Below, piece by piece: positions 35,250-45,628 of a stretch of 64,000 bases of DNA. The notes below the pieces were generated by a model. That model saw only the letters and a program-made list of their open reading frames with translations, searched no databases and had not been told where the DNA came from. The stretch is from Selaginella moellendorffii. Lineage: Eukaryota > Streptophyta > Lycopodiopsida > Selaginellales > Selaginellaceae. Numbering within the stretch: the stretch's first letter is position 1; each line of letters opens with the position of its first letter. The stretch spans positions 504,964 through 568,963 of the forward strand of contig NW_003314351.1 in assembly GCF_000143415.4 (NCBI RefSeq), read 5' to 3'. The translations under genes and the position numbers were made by a program.

Positions 35250-35533
35250 GCTTATAATGGCGTGTGCCCTCATGCCATTTACTTGATTACCAAATACCTT
35301 TTTCCCTTTGCACTAGTATATCTTAATACCGGTCTGAGAAATAGAATGGCATGTGCCCTCAGGCCTTTTACTAAATCACCTTTGAAAGAAATGCAAGCCT
35401 CTATGTTGTAAAAAAAAGGTACTAGAGAAATTCCTTAATAATATGAATGTTATTTAGTTTCATGAAAATACACTAAGGGTCAAATGAGTTAAATGACTTC
35501 TCCAAACTAGCAATGCCTCTTTCTACACCTTCA

Positions 35534-35907
35534 CAATTAGATTCGTTAGAAAAAGATAACATTGAATAATATCTAAATGTTCTTACCATTAAGTTATATG
35601 TCTGGCTAATAGGAATGACGTTCATCTTGGAAAGCTCACCACACGCTCAATGAACAAACAAATAGTGTGTGCGTGCATGCCATCGCTCTTCTTTAACTTC
35701 AGATTCGTCTTGTTCACCTTGACAATGAGATTTATTATACAACCAGATGAACTCAATCTGGACACAAAGTCACCGCGCTAGTCACCATGCCCCAGATATG
35801 TCTAGCCCCTGGACAAAAAACATATAATTTCACGTCATTTTCAAATACTTGAAAATTTGTACCTAGTCCCATTTTACTGAATAAATCCCACTTTAACGAA
35901 ATAGAGC
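35534..35907 (+). repeat. right 374-bp direct repeat
   Basis: Same orientation as the left copy. The sequence after AATAGAGC differs (TTTTGGTCTACATGC), so the ParB-like gene is cut off within its third exon. Confidence 0.9.
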
Positions 35908-36113
35908 TTTTGGTCTACATGCAAGGCCAACATCATTTCCAAGTGAATTTTAGCTAGTTTTGCTTGAGCCACATCTACTGCCATCTTGGTGGGAAGTGCC
36001 AAAATGTACCACTGGATGAGGATCTCTTTCGAAATATTTTCCACTACCACTCAGCTTGAAACCATGTTGTATTGAAGGTTTGCAGACTTTGCCAACTCCA
36101 TTTATACCTCATT

Positions 36114-36466
36114 TCATAAAGGTTGTTTAGGAACTGGCGTGAGGATGAATGCCCCCTCCATCTTGGCCTCAAGCTGTGGCCATGTTGAAAAAACTTGTGC
36201 TTCCTCTAGGTTATGGTACCACTCTGAAGCCATATTGTTGAGGGAAAACAATGCATACATGGCCTTTTCATGTTCCTTTACTCCCTTCCACATGAACCTT
36301 TTTTCCAATTAACGGGTCCACTCTTGAAACTTATGTCACTTGTTTTCTCTATTGTACTTGTCAATGGGAATCTGCGGCTTTTCTTGCCACCTCCCTTGTT
36401 GTGGTGCTCACCCCAAATTTGAATTGGCCTTTTGCATTGAATCAAAGAGCTCATTGTACCTACCAC
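36114..36466 (-). pseudogene. Ty3/gypsy-type gag remnant
   Basis: The minus strand reads WKGVKEHEKAMYALFSLNNMASEWYHNLEE, then FSTWPQLEAKM. This is the wording of the retrotransposon gag domain (A..WF..L...A..W). The frame breaks on both sides and no knuckle is present. An old fragment in debris between the ParB-like unit and the non-autonomous LTR element. Confidence 0.5.
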
Positions 36467-36826
36467 ACATGGTTTTCATCCTTTATACAATGGTGATAAA
36501 CTATAGGATAACAATGAAGTGGAACCTAAACCATCCATATGCCATATGTCATATGCCATGTGCCACATGCCACGTGTTTAAGGATAGTGGAGTAGAAGCC
36601 AAGTTTCAAAGCCTTGGGCCTTTTAATGAAGGAACAAAGCTAAACTCATAAAGATGGAGCTAAGAAGCAAATGTGCTAGAGCACGAAGAAACTCCCGAGC
36701 ATACAGCCCAAAGAGTGAAGGGACAACAACATAGAGTGACTTGGAATAGTCCTAAAGCATCTCGCATCCCAATGTCAAGAATTGCATGCAAAACAGAGCT
36801 ACGGAGGCATATGGCAAATGGCATAT

Positions 36827-36831
36827 GACAT
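36827..36831 (+). repeat. target-site duplication GACAT (left)
   Basis: Identical to 44570-44574 directly after the 3' LTR. Five bases is the normal length for LTR retrotransposons. Confidence 0.85.
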
Positions 36832-38673
36832 TGTGAGACACAAAATCCCTAGGCCCCAAAGTGGAGCCGGAAGGGTGCCATGTGGTAGTGGCCGAAGCGA
36901 AAGCCAAACGAGCATAACGCATTTGGGCTAAAAAGCTCCAACTTGGAAGGTCGAGAGCGGGAGTGGAACTCCCAACAAAGTGCTCGAGGAGCAAGCACGA
37001 GGCAACCAATAAGCAAGGCTCCAAAAAGGGACCCAAAAAGGACCAATACATGACACGTGGAAGTGTCCGAGATGGACCCGAAGTGGAGTCCGATATGGAG
37101 TCCGATATGGGGTCCGAAGTGGAGTCAGAGATGGAGTCCGATATGGAGTCCGAGATGGATCCGAAGTGGAGTCCGAAGTGGAGTCCGATATGGAGTCCGA
37201 GATGGACCCGAAGTGGAGTCCGATATGGAGTCCGAGATGGAGTCCGAGATGGACCCGAAGTGGAGTCCGATATGGAGTCCGAGATGGAGTCCAAGATGGA
37301 CCCGAGATGGAGTCCGAGAAGGACCCGAGATGGAGTCCGAGGTGGAGTCCGAGATGGAGTCCGCGATGGACCCGAGATGGACCCGAGATGGAGTCCGAGG
37401 TGGAGTCCGAGATGGAGTCCGCGATGGACCCGAGATGGACCCGAGATGGAGTCCGAGATGGAGTCCGAGATGGACCCGAGATGGAGTCCGAAGTCGAGAC
37501 CGGGACCAAGACCGAGACCGGGACCGAGACTGAGACCGAGATCGGGACCGAGACCGAGACCGAGGCCGAGGCCGAGTCCGAGTCTGAATCCGAGTCCGAG
37601 TCCGAGTCCGAGTCCGAGGCCGAGTCTGAGTCCGAGGCCGAGTCCGAGTCCGAGGCCGAGTCCGAGTTCGAGCCTGAGAGGGTGAAAGCCCAAAGCGTTC
37701 GTCTCCCAGACCCTGGGGGGTTTGGTGAGCTCCAAAAGTATAGTAGGGGGAAGACTGCAGTGGAGCCAGTTTGGCCAGGAAAGGCCAGTTTGGCCCAGGA
37801 AGGCCGGACCCAGTGTTGGGTGATGAGCTGCCCACTGGGAAGTCCAAGACTAGAGTGAACACGGACCGACAAGCGGGGTAGCTTGGTGAAGTGTTCAAGA
37901 GCCGGCTCTAGTTCCCCCGGGAGATCGACTGGCCGATGCTCCTAGTCCAAGTGTGGGTGGCACTACCTACTTGGATACCAGGCGTGGCTCAACGGAACCT
38001 CGCTCTAAGCCCATGGCTAGAGCACCTAAAGGCGAAAGGTGGGGAGAGTACCCAGGTGGCTCGCGTAAGGCCACGGTGTTCCGAAATGTGGTCCCAAAGT
38101 CCCAGGCTGTGGAAAGGAAGAGGAGTAGCCCTCTGGTGTGGTGACAAAGGACACGGTCACCCAGTGAGGAAGTCCCAGAGGACAGTTGGACTTAGAGGTC
38201 GGGCCTGCGGGCCTTGATCCAGTGGCAGTGTTGGTGAACATGGCCATCGACAGAGAGGGACTTGGTGGGGACCGGAAAAGAGATATTGGGGAAGGTTATT
38301 CCCTAAGTCTGCGAGCATCCTAAGGATGCTAAGGAGTGGATCTGGGATGATTCCTCATGGATGGATGGCCTAGTCTATGAGAGACAGGATTGCAATGTAG
38401 GTGGTGTTGGACCACCAGCGTGACCAAGGTGAATAGGTATGGCCTCAGCGTAACGGGCCGATATGTCGGTGATACCTTGGGGTGTCGATCATGGGATCGG
38501 ACACGTGGAGCACTTAGACCAAGTGCAAAGGTTGAGTGGTATGGATGCCATTCTCGGGGCTAGCAAACCCCAAGTCCTAACTGGGACTTGTGGAGGTTGT
38601 GAATGAGACTCCTCCAAGTGGTCGGAGGTGTGGTTAAGTGACTAAAGTAAAATGGAAAAATTAGTCGTTCACA
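36832..38673 (+). repeat. 5' LTR of the non-autonomous element
   Basis: TGTGAGACAC to CGTTCACA. Bases 37069-37678 hold the GAGTCCGAGATGGA / GACCCGAGATGG array that turns into GAGACCGAGACC and GAGTCCGAGTCC units. It has an extra array segment near 37380-37440 that the 3' LTR lacks. Confidence 0.9.
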
Positions 38674-38690
38674 ATTTGGTATCGGAGCTG
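38674..38690 (+). promoter_or_regulatory. primer-binding site, initiator tRNA-Met type
   Basis: ATTTGGTATCGGAGCTG immediately after the LTR end; same TATCGGAGC variant as at 25624. Confidence 0.75.
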
Positions 38691-41600
38691 TTCTTTAGTC
38701 CGACTTTTATTGGTGCTCAAGTATATCACCATTGATGTTGGCATCGGAAGGTCCTAGGAGTTGGCCTATCCTAGAGGAGCAGCATGTCGAGAGGACATGG
38801 CTCTCCACTCAAGTTCATGCGTGAACTTGGGCACAATGTGGTGGATAGAAAAGGGCCAATAATGGAACGACTTTGGGATCTTGGGAACAGTATAAGGTCT
38901 CCTCAGAGAGCTGAGGATTTGATCCAAATGAACGTTTGACGCAGCAAACGGGCTAATGTAGTTGTGATAAACAACTATAGTTGGGATCACGGGAAAGATG
39001 TAGACTCCAAAAAAAATAAAGGAGTCACAAGATTATCCTCATATAGTTGAGGTTGGTGCTCATGAATGTGAGACCAGAGGTAATGACCGTGGGAGGTCAA
39101 ATACGGAAGAAGACTCAAGTCCTTGAAATGGTAGCCAGGGCTACCTTTAATAAATGCTAGAACAACCCAAGAGTTCGGGGGTGTATCTAAAGATGAGTTG
39201 GTATTCTCATTACATGGACAAGTAGTCCTAAGGGGCAGAGGTTGCCCCCAGAGAACAAAATCAAGTGTCAGAGTAACACTTGTGAAAATGGTCCTTGTGA
39301 GTAGGACATGAATGCAAGAAGTGAATTCCAGTGAGCTAGTGCCTCACAAGTAGAACCTTACAGGTCTGTGGATTAACCAAGTCCAAAATTGCTGGATGAC
39401 TCGAGAAGAGTCAAGGAATGGTCCTAAAGGACTGATGGAAGCATTTGGACTGAGGTGTGTTGTACCCCATGAAGGATGGGGGGGGATCATAGGATCCAAG
39501 GATGAGAATAGAGGGTATCTCATCGATGGCAAAATGTGTCATGCCAAAGTTATGGGAAAGGTGTTCCCAGAAGAAAACAACTTTGACACAAAGTTGTGTG
39601 TGACATCTATGGTGCAGTGCTAACAGATGGTTAGCATGAGAAAGAGCGGTGTTGGTCTTGGCAAAGACCTAGACACAAAGGGGAAGTGTCATAGAGGTAG
39701 GCTCGTGGAGCCAATGGTGTGGAGACACCAAATGTGCCAAGGTGTGATACCTTGAGGCTATGTTGGTGGGTTCATGAGAACCCCTTGCCAAAGGAATCCC
39801 AATGGAAATGGGAATGGCATAGCCTAAGCTACAGAGCATGTAGTTGGAGTGTGGTGACCCAGATAATGATGGAGGTGTGGAAGCACCAAGCAATGAGTTG
39901 TAGGACTCGACAACTATAAGGCAACTAAGCAAAAGGTGCAAAATAATTGGTTAAACGGGTAGAAGGTAGCTACCCAAGACTTCTTAATAGCATAAGGAAG
40001 TTGGATATACCCTTACGGGGGATAAGTTGCTTATGTTGCGATATAGTAAGTAATTGTCATAAAAGGAAATACTCATTGTCAAGGAAGCCGTCATTGGGAC
40101 ACCCAAACACTCTAGAACACTAGGAGGTGGTGTTTGATGTCGCGAGGGCAGTAGATAAGGCCCAAGGGACTAAGTCCCTAGCGAATGATGGATAGTAGGT
40201 GCTATTCAAATGTCCAAGGTGGTGGAGACAGGAGAAGACTGTCTACTCAAATTGGACAAAGCCGAAAATGGAATTTTGGCAAGGCTAGCAATGGGCATGC
40301 AAAGGCCCGTAAGTAACAATGTAATCCCGGTGGGTGGGACTATAGGGTGAGCATACCTGGATTGAGGAACCACTCCCTAGGTTATCAGGTAGGTTCATCC
40401 CTAAGAATACTTGCTAAGGCATGATAGAAAGTGCAAAGCTATCCTCCTGGTCTGGAGGAGAATGACCGAAGAAAAGGTGTGAAGACAAAAGCAAGAAATA
40501 AAGGGATAGAACCGAACCATAGGAATCGAAGGGCATAACCAAGGTTGGTTATGCCAGCTGGGAGTGGAGAATCAAGTAGGGGCTCGAGGGTGTTGCCGCT
40601 AGAAACCGTGATGCCATAGAGAGTCTAAAATATGGAATTGTCCATGTTAGACTATAAGGTAATTGGAAAGCTTGCAAAAAGGGAGGCCTTAGCAAGCTAA
40701 GGGACAGAGTTCCTTCAAGATTCCCAAAGAGGATTCTAGGTAGCTTAGTACCTAGAAAGGCCAAGCGTAAATAGTTCAAGGAACGCACGAAATCAGAGTG
40801 GCGCAGCAGAAGCGTGGTCTTGAAGCTTGCCATGAGGCAAGGCTATCAAGGTTAGGGAAGTAGTTCCCGAGTGTTCAAAGAGAGGGCTTTGAACGAAAGT
40901 CGATGATCAAGGGCTTTCACACTTGTGCAGAAACCATGTTACCGTGGTCGGAGGACTTGCCAAAGTGAGATTGGCAAGTCAGGGGAACAAATACCCTAGT
41001 TGAAGGTGATAACTTCAAAAAGGGTGGGCCATGGGGCCAAACATGGAGGAGTCCATGCATGATCACAGGCTTGTCAAGTGAGAGGACTTGGCAGTGGGGG
41101 GAACTAGGTTCCTAAGCTGTGATCTATAGCGCGCTTTGGGTATAAGTTGGTGCACCGGCGTGGGGAGTCACGCCAGGCATCCTGGGTGATGCCGTCCGTA
41201 GATGCATATACAGAGGTTGGGTTCGAGTCCCGACCCTCTAGTGCTTGGGTTCGAGTCCCAAATCACTAGGGCGTGGTGATAGTTTGGAATATGAGGACAC
41301 TCATATTTCGGTGGTCATGGACTCTCAATGTGGAGACTGGTTTGGGCACACCGCCAAGCGAGGGATGCCTCGGAGTCGTGATGCACGGTTAGATTGCTTA
41401 GTGTGAAAGCTCGGCATATCTAACTTGAACGCTTTGGTGCAAGTGGCACCAAGGACGTGGTGAGTGAGATGGGGACATCTAATCTCAGTTGCTATGAACC
41501 CTTGGCCATAAGGGCTGGTTTGGGTACACTGCCAAGTGTGGGGGATGCCCCCGGGGTTATAGTCAACAATTTGAAGGTCTAGAAGACCAAGTACCTCTTG

Positions 41601-42734
41601 GCAACTCTGGTAAGGTGCCAAGGTGAGATCACTAGGTGATCGTATGGCCAAATAAGGACAAGGTCCTTGGTTGGCTAAGGAATGAAGTTCCTGGTTCAAA
41701 ATGTTGAAATTGAACTGTTTAAAGTGGTGTGGCTTGGTCATGATGACTAAGTGGGAAGAGCACCTGAGGGAAATAAACTATGTCCGTGCGATGGCATAGT
41801 GAGTTCAAGGAAAGTAGTCTCTATAAGAGACCCATGGGAGGGTCACGAAGTTGGGCCGTGGATAGAGCCCATAGCAAAAGATGCTAAAGAGACATACTAG
41901 GGGTGAACATCCTCCGGACTTAGCAAAGAAGAGTCTTTGCTATGGAACCAAAAGGATACCTCAAAAATGGAGGTAGCGATCCTATGTTGCTGGGTGCAAC
42001 AATCAAGGATAGGAGCAAAGGACTAGTGGCCAAGTTTCGGCTATGGAATTTAATGGAAGGGATCCAAATGGCAAAGTTAGCCAAGGAACACTAATGTGTT
42101 TGATGCTAACGACTTGTGGGAAAGGAAGTGGACTTCCAAGGATGGATTCCTAAGTGCTCCAATTTGGCGAAGTAAAAGTTCACGGTGAGGGAGCGACAAA
42201 GTAGCCAAAAGATAGGGCCATGGACAGCCTTAGCACAAAGTATGATAACTGGAACTTAGTGCCCCAGGGTGGCACGAAATAGAAGAGAGGATGATGGTGC
42301 CCTTGAGTAGAGAACTTCCTAGGATGGGAAGTGGAGTTGCACAAAATGTGCAAGGCAAGGTGTCGGAGACACTTAGGAAATTGACTCCAAGAAATCAGAA
42401 TTAAAAGTTCCAAAGCGCAAGGGTTATAGCGCTGGAAAGTGAGACCACTCGAGAACGAGTAGTGGGATCGGGTTGGAGAAGGTGTCTCTAACAGGTTTAG
42501 TGAGAACTAAACCAATAAAAGGAGAAAACCACCACAAGTGGTCAAATGAGCCTCTAAGTTGGAGAGGCTATGCTCCTTAGAGGATGGACAAGGCATGGTG
42601 AGCCTTTGGTGTCAAACCATAGACAAATATTGGCTGGGTGCCAAGGATGGAAAAGGTAACACGTGCGGGTGTTATTTTATGAAAGGGTTTACCGTTCGAT
42701 GAGGACATCGAACTTCGTCTATGGGTGGTGGAAT
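38691..42734 (+). other. internal region of the non-autonomous element
   Basis: About 4 kb, moderately G-rich on the plus strand, with many stops in all frames. A reverse-complement copy of its 40.5-41.75 kb part forms the right end of the window (62797-64000), and a diverged inverted piece lies at 18.9-19.15 kb. The final bases before the 3' LTR (GGGTGGTGGAAT) are a short purine-rich tract that can serve as the polypurine primer. Confidence 0.7.
41120..41270 (+). other. tRNA-like, Pol III box region inside the non-autonomous element
   Basis: Two copies of a perfect B-box word GGTTCGAGTCC (41220-41230 and 41248-41258) sit 28 bp apart. Each is flanked by bases that pair as a T-arm stem (TTGGG/CCCAA in the second). 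An A-box-like TGGTGCACCGG lies upstream near 41149-41159. No full cloverleaf could be drawn, so this is tRNA-derived or SINE-like and not a tRNA gene. Confidence 0.4.
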
Positions 42735-44569
42735 TGTGAGACACAAAATCCCTAGGCCCCAAAGTGGAGCCGGAAGGGTGCCATGTGGTAGTGGCCGAAG
42801 CGAAAGCCAAACGAGCATAACGCATTTGGGCTAAAAAGCTCCAACGAGCATAACGCATTTGGGCTAAAAAGCTCCAACTTGGAAGGTCGAGAGCGGGAGT
42901 GGAACTCCCAACAAAGTGCTCGAGGAGCAAGCACGAGGCAACCAATAAGCAAGGCTCCAAAAAGGGACCCAAAAAGGACCAATACATGACACGTGGAAGT
43001 GTTCGAGATGGACCCGAAGTGGAGTCCGATATGGAGTCCGATATGGGGTCCGAAGTGGAGTCAGAGATGGAGTCCGATATGGAGTCCGAGATGGATCCGA
43101 AGTGGAGTCCGAAGTGGAGTCCGATATGGAGTCCGAGATGGACCCGAAGTGGAGTCCGATATGGAGTCCGAGATGGAGTCCGAGATGGACCCGAAGTGGA
43201 GTCCGATATGGAGTCCGAGATGGAGTCCAAGATGGACCCGAGATGGAGTCCGAGAAGGACCCGAGATGGAGTCCGAGGTGGAGTCCGAGATGGAGTCCGC
43301 GATGGACCTGAGATGGACCCGAGATGGAGTCCGAGATGGAGTCCGAGATGGACCCGAGATGGAGTCCGAAGTCGAGACCGGGACCAAGACCGAGACCGGG
43401 ACCGAGACTGAGACCGAGATCGGGACCGAGACCGAGACCGAGGCCGAGGCCGAGTCCGAGTCTGAATCCGAGTCCGAGTCCGAGTCCGAGTCCGAGGCCG
43501 AGTCCGAGTCCGAGGCCGAGTCCGAGTCCGAGGCCGAGTCCGAGTCCGAGGCCGAGTCCGAGTTCGAGCCTGAGAGGGTGAAAGCCCAAAGCGTTCGTCT
43601 CCCAGACCCTGGGGGGTTTGGTGAGCTCCAAAAGTATAGTAGGGGGAAGACTGCAGTGGAGCCAGTTTGGCCAGGAAAGGCCAGTTTGGCCCAGGAAGGC
43701 CGGACCCAGTGTTGGGTGATGAGCTGCCCACTGGGAAGTCCAAGACTAGAGTGAACACGGACCGACAAGCGGGGTAGCTTGGTGAAGTGTTCAAGAGCCG
43801 GCTCTAGTTCCCCCGGGAGATCGACTGGCCGATGCTCCTAGTCCAAGTGTGGGTGGCACTACCTACTTGGATACCAGGCGTGGCTCAACGGAACCTCGCT
43901 CTAAGCCCATGGCTAGAGCACCTAAAGGCGAAAGGTGGGGAGAGTACCCAGGTGGCTCGCGTAAGGCCACGGTGTTCCGAAATGTGGTCCCAAAGTCCCA
44001 GGCTGTGGAAAGGAAGAGGAGTAGCCCTCTGGTGTGGTGACAAAGGACACGGTCACCCAGTGAGGAAGTCCCAGAGGACAGTTGGACTTAGAGGTCGGGC
44101 CTGCGGGCCTTGATCCAGTGGCAGTGTTGGTGAACATGGCCATCGACAGAGAGGGACTTGGTGGGGACCGGAAAAGAGATATTGGGGAAGGTTATTCCCT
44201 AAGTCTGCGAGCATCCTAAGGATGCTAAGGAGTGGATCTGGGATGATTCCTCATGGATGGATGGCCTAGTCTATGAGAGACAGGATTGCAATGTAGGTGG
44301 TGTTGGACCACCAGCGTGACCAAGGTGAATAGGTATGGCCTCAGCGTAACGGGCCGATATGTCGGTGATACCTTGGGGTGTCGATCATGGGATCGGACAC
44401 GTGGAGCACTTAGACCAAGTGCAAAGGTTGAGTGGTATGGATGCCATTCTCGGGGCTAGCAAACCCCAAGTCCTAACTGGGACTTGTGGAGGTTGTGAAT
44501 GAGACTCCTCCAAGTGGTCGGAGGTGTGGTTAAGTGACTAAAGTAAAATGGAAAAATTAGTCGCTCACA
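42735..44569 (+). repeat. 3' LTR of the non-autonomous element
   Basis: It carries a 37-bp tandem duplication (units CGAGCATAACGCATTTGGGC... at about 42809-42882) that the 5' LTR has once. The array (about 43005-43577) lacks one segment of the 5' LTR and has one extra GAGTCCGAGGCC unit. Confidence 0.9.
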
Positions 44570-44574
44570 GACAT
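44570..44574 (+). repeat. target-site duplication GACAT (right)
   Basis: Matches 36827-36831. Confidence 0.85.
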
Positions 44575-45628
44575 GTGGCATATAAAGGATTTAGGTTCCA
44601 CTTCATAAGTAAATCACCATAGGATAAAAGGTGAAAATGATGTGTGCTACAAAGTACAAACTAGTGAAGGGTAGTTAGCTTAGACCTTAATATATAATTT
44701 GTATAATATGACCCGAAAGGGATGTTGATTTTTTGGGTAAAGACAATTAAGTTAAATAGAATCTAGGGTTGCATAGAAAAGTGGCTGTTTGTGAGACATG
44801 AATCCCTAAACCCTAAAGTGGAGCAGAAAGGGTGCCACATGGTAGTGGTTGAAATGGAAGTCCAACAAGCAGAATATGTTTGGACCAACTTGGAAAGTCG
44901 TGGGAGTGGAACTCCGAACGAAGTGCTCAAGGGATGAGAATGAAACAATCAGTGAATGAATTTCTAAAAAGCGACACAAGAAGGACTGACACATGACAAA
45001 TCTCATGGGAAGTGTTAGGAACAAGTCCAAAAAGGAGTCTGAGAAGGAGTCCAAGAAGGAGTTTGAGATGGAATCCAAGAAGGAGTCCGAGAAGGAGTCC
45101 AAGAAAGAGTCTAAGATGGAGTCCGAGAAAGAGTCTAAGATGCAGTCCAAGATAGAGTCCGAGAAGGATTCGAGATGGAGTCTAAGAAGGAGTCTGAGAT
45201 GGAGTTTGAGATGGATTTTGAGATGGAGTCCAAAATGGAGTCTAATATGGACTTGAAATGGACCTGATATAGACCCGAGATGGAGTCCAAGATAGATTCT
45301 GAGATGGAGTCCAATATGAATCTGAGATGTAGTCCAAGATGGACACGAGATGGAGTCCGATATGGATCTGAGATGGAGTTTGAGATGAACCCAAAATGGA
45401 CTGAAGATGGAGTCTGAGTTCAAGTCTGAAATGGACCTGAGATGGAGTCCAAGGTCAAGGCTAAGAAAGAGACCAAGACCAAGACTGAGACCGAGACTGA
45501 CTCCAAGTCTCAATCCGAGTTTGACGTGTATGCACATTCCCCAATGTCCCGTAGGGACTAATACAAAAACCGGGCTTGCTGCCCGAATCTCATGCTACCT
45601 AGTGGGATCTCCCTCGCCTAAAGTGAGA

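Larger units (their letters stand above)
28180..35367. repeat. family of about 18 dispersed 22-28-bp palindromes
   Basis: Consensus half-site ATGGCRTGWGG joined to its complement CCWCAYGCCAT. Copies start near 28180, 29348, 29404, 29481, 30315, 30484, 30553, 31144 (poor), 31168, 31266, 32952, 33010, 34351, 34497, 34661 (half), 34850, 35256 and 35345. They lie in introns, the spacer, the 3' sides of both plus-strand ORFs, and two inside the transposase-like gene. Orientation is irrelevant since each is nearly self-complementary. I found none outside the 27.7-35.9 kb unit. Confidence 0.85.
27683..35907. mobile_element. undescribed-looking mobile unit: ParB-like gene, DDE transposase-like gene, palindromic sites, direct repeats
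   Basis: Two 374-bp direct repeats (27683-28056 and 35534-35907) enclose 7.5 kb of sequence unlike the surrounding LTR debris. Inside are a minus-strand spliced gene with a ParB/Srx-like segment, a plus-strand transposase-like gene, a short acidic ORF, two tandem-repeat regions, and about 18 palindromes of one family. The two main genes diverge from a 1.7-kb spacer (29671-31394). The palindromes stop just inside the repeats, which supports one integrated unit of about 7.85 kb. The repeat is direct, not inverted, and carries the 3' exons of the ParB-like gene. It may be a terminal repeat or the start of a second, truncated tandem copy. No target duplication could be identified at the outer edges. 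Confidence 0.65.
36832..44569 (+). mobile_element. complete non-autonomous LTR retrotransposon (LARD-like), no gag-pol
   Basis: 5' LTR 36832-38673 (1842 bp), internal region 38674-42734 (4061 bp), 3' LTR 42735-44569 (1835 bp), GACAT duplications on both sides. The LTRs begin TGTGAGAC and end CACA. A primer-binding site follows the 5' LTR at once. The internal region has no ORF resembling gag, protease, RT or integrase, and all long frames are short or low-complexity. It must borrow proteins from a relative. The LTRs are nearly identical outside the arrays, so insertion is recent. It inserted into a family B LTR fragment (GGCATATGACATGTGGCATAT type). Confidence 0.9.

Noticed and set aside
28180-35367. 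Reading the palindromes as a CRISPR array
   Set aside because: Spacing is irregular, from tens of bases to over a kilobase, the units are self-complementary, and the setting is a eukaryotic nuclear genome.
36752-37898. Long overlapping ORFs on both strands (230-330 codons) across the LTR arrays, also at 42577-43794, 58399-59087 and 62351-62815
   Set aside because: The repeat unit length is a multiple of three, so several frames stay open at once. Products are monotonous (ESEMESEMDP, SDSISDS, LGLGLGL) and the ORFs run into LTR sequence.
41220-41258. Bona fide tRNA gene
   Set aside because: Two T-arm-like segments but no acceptor, D or anticodon arm could be drawn around them.
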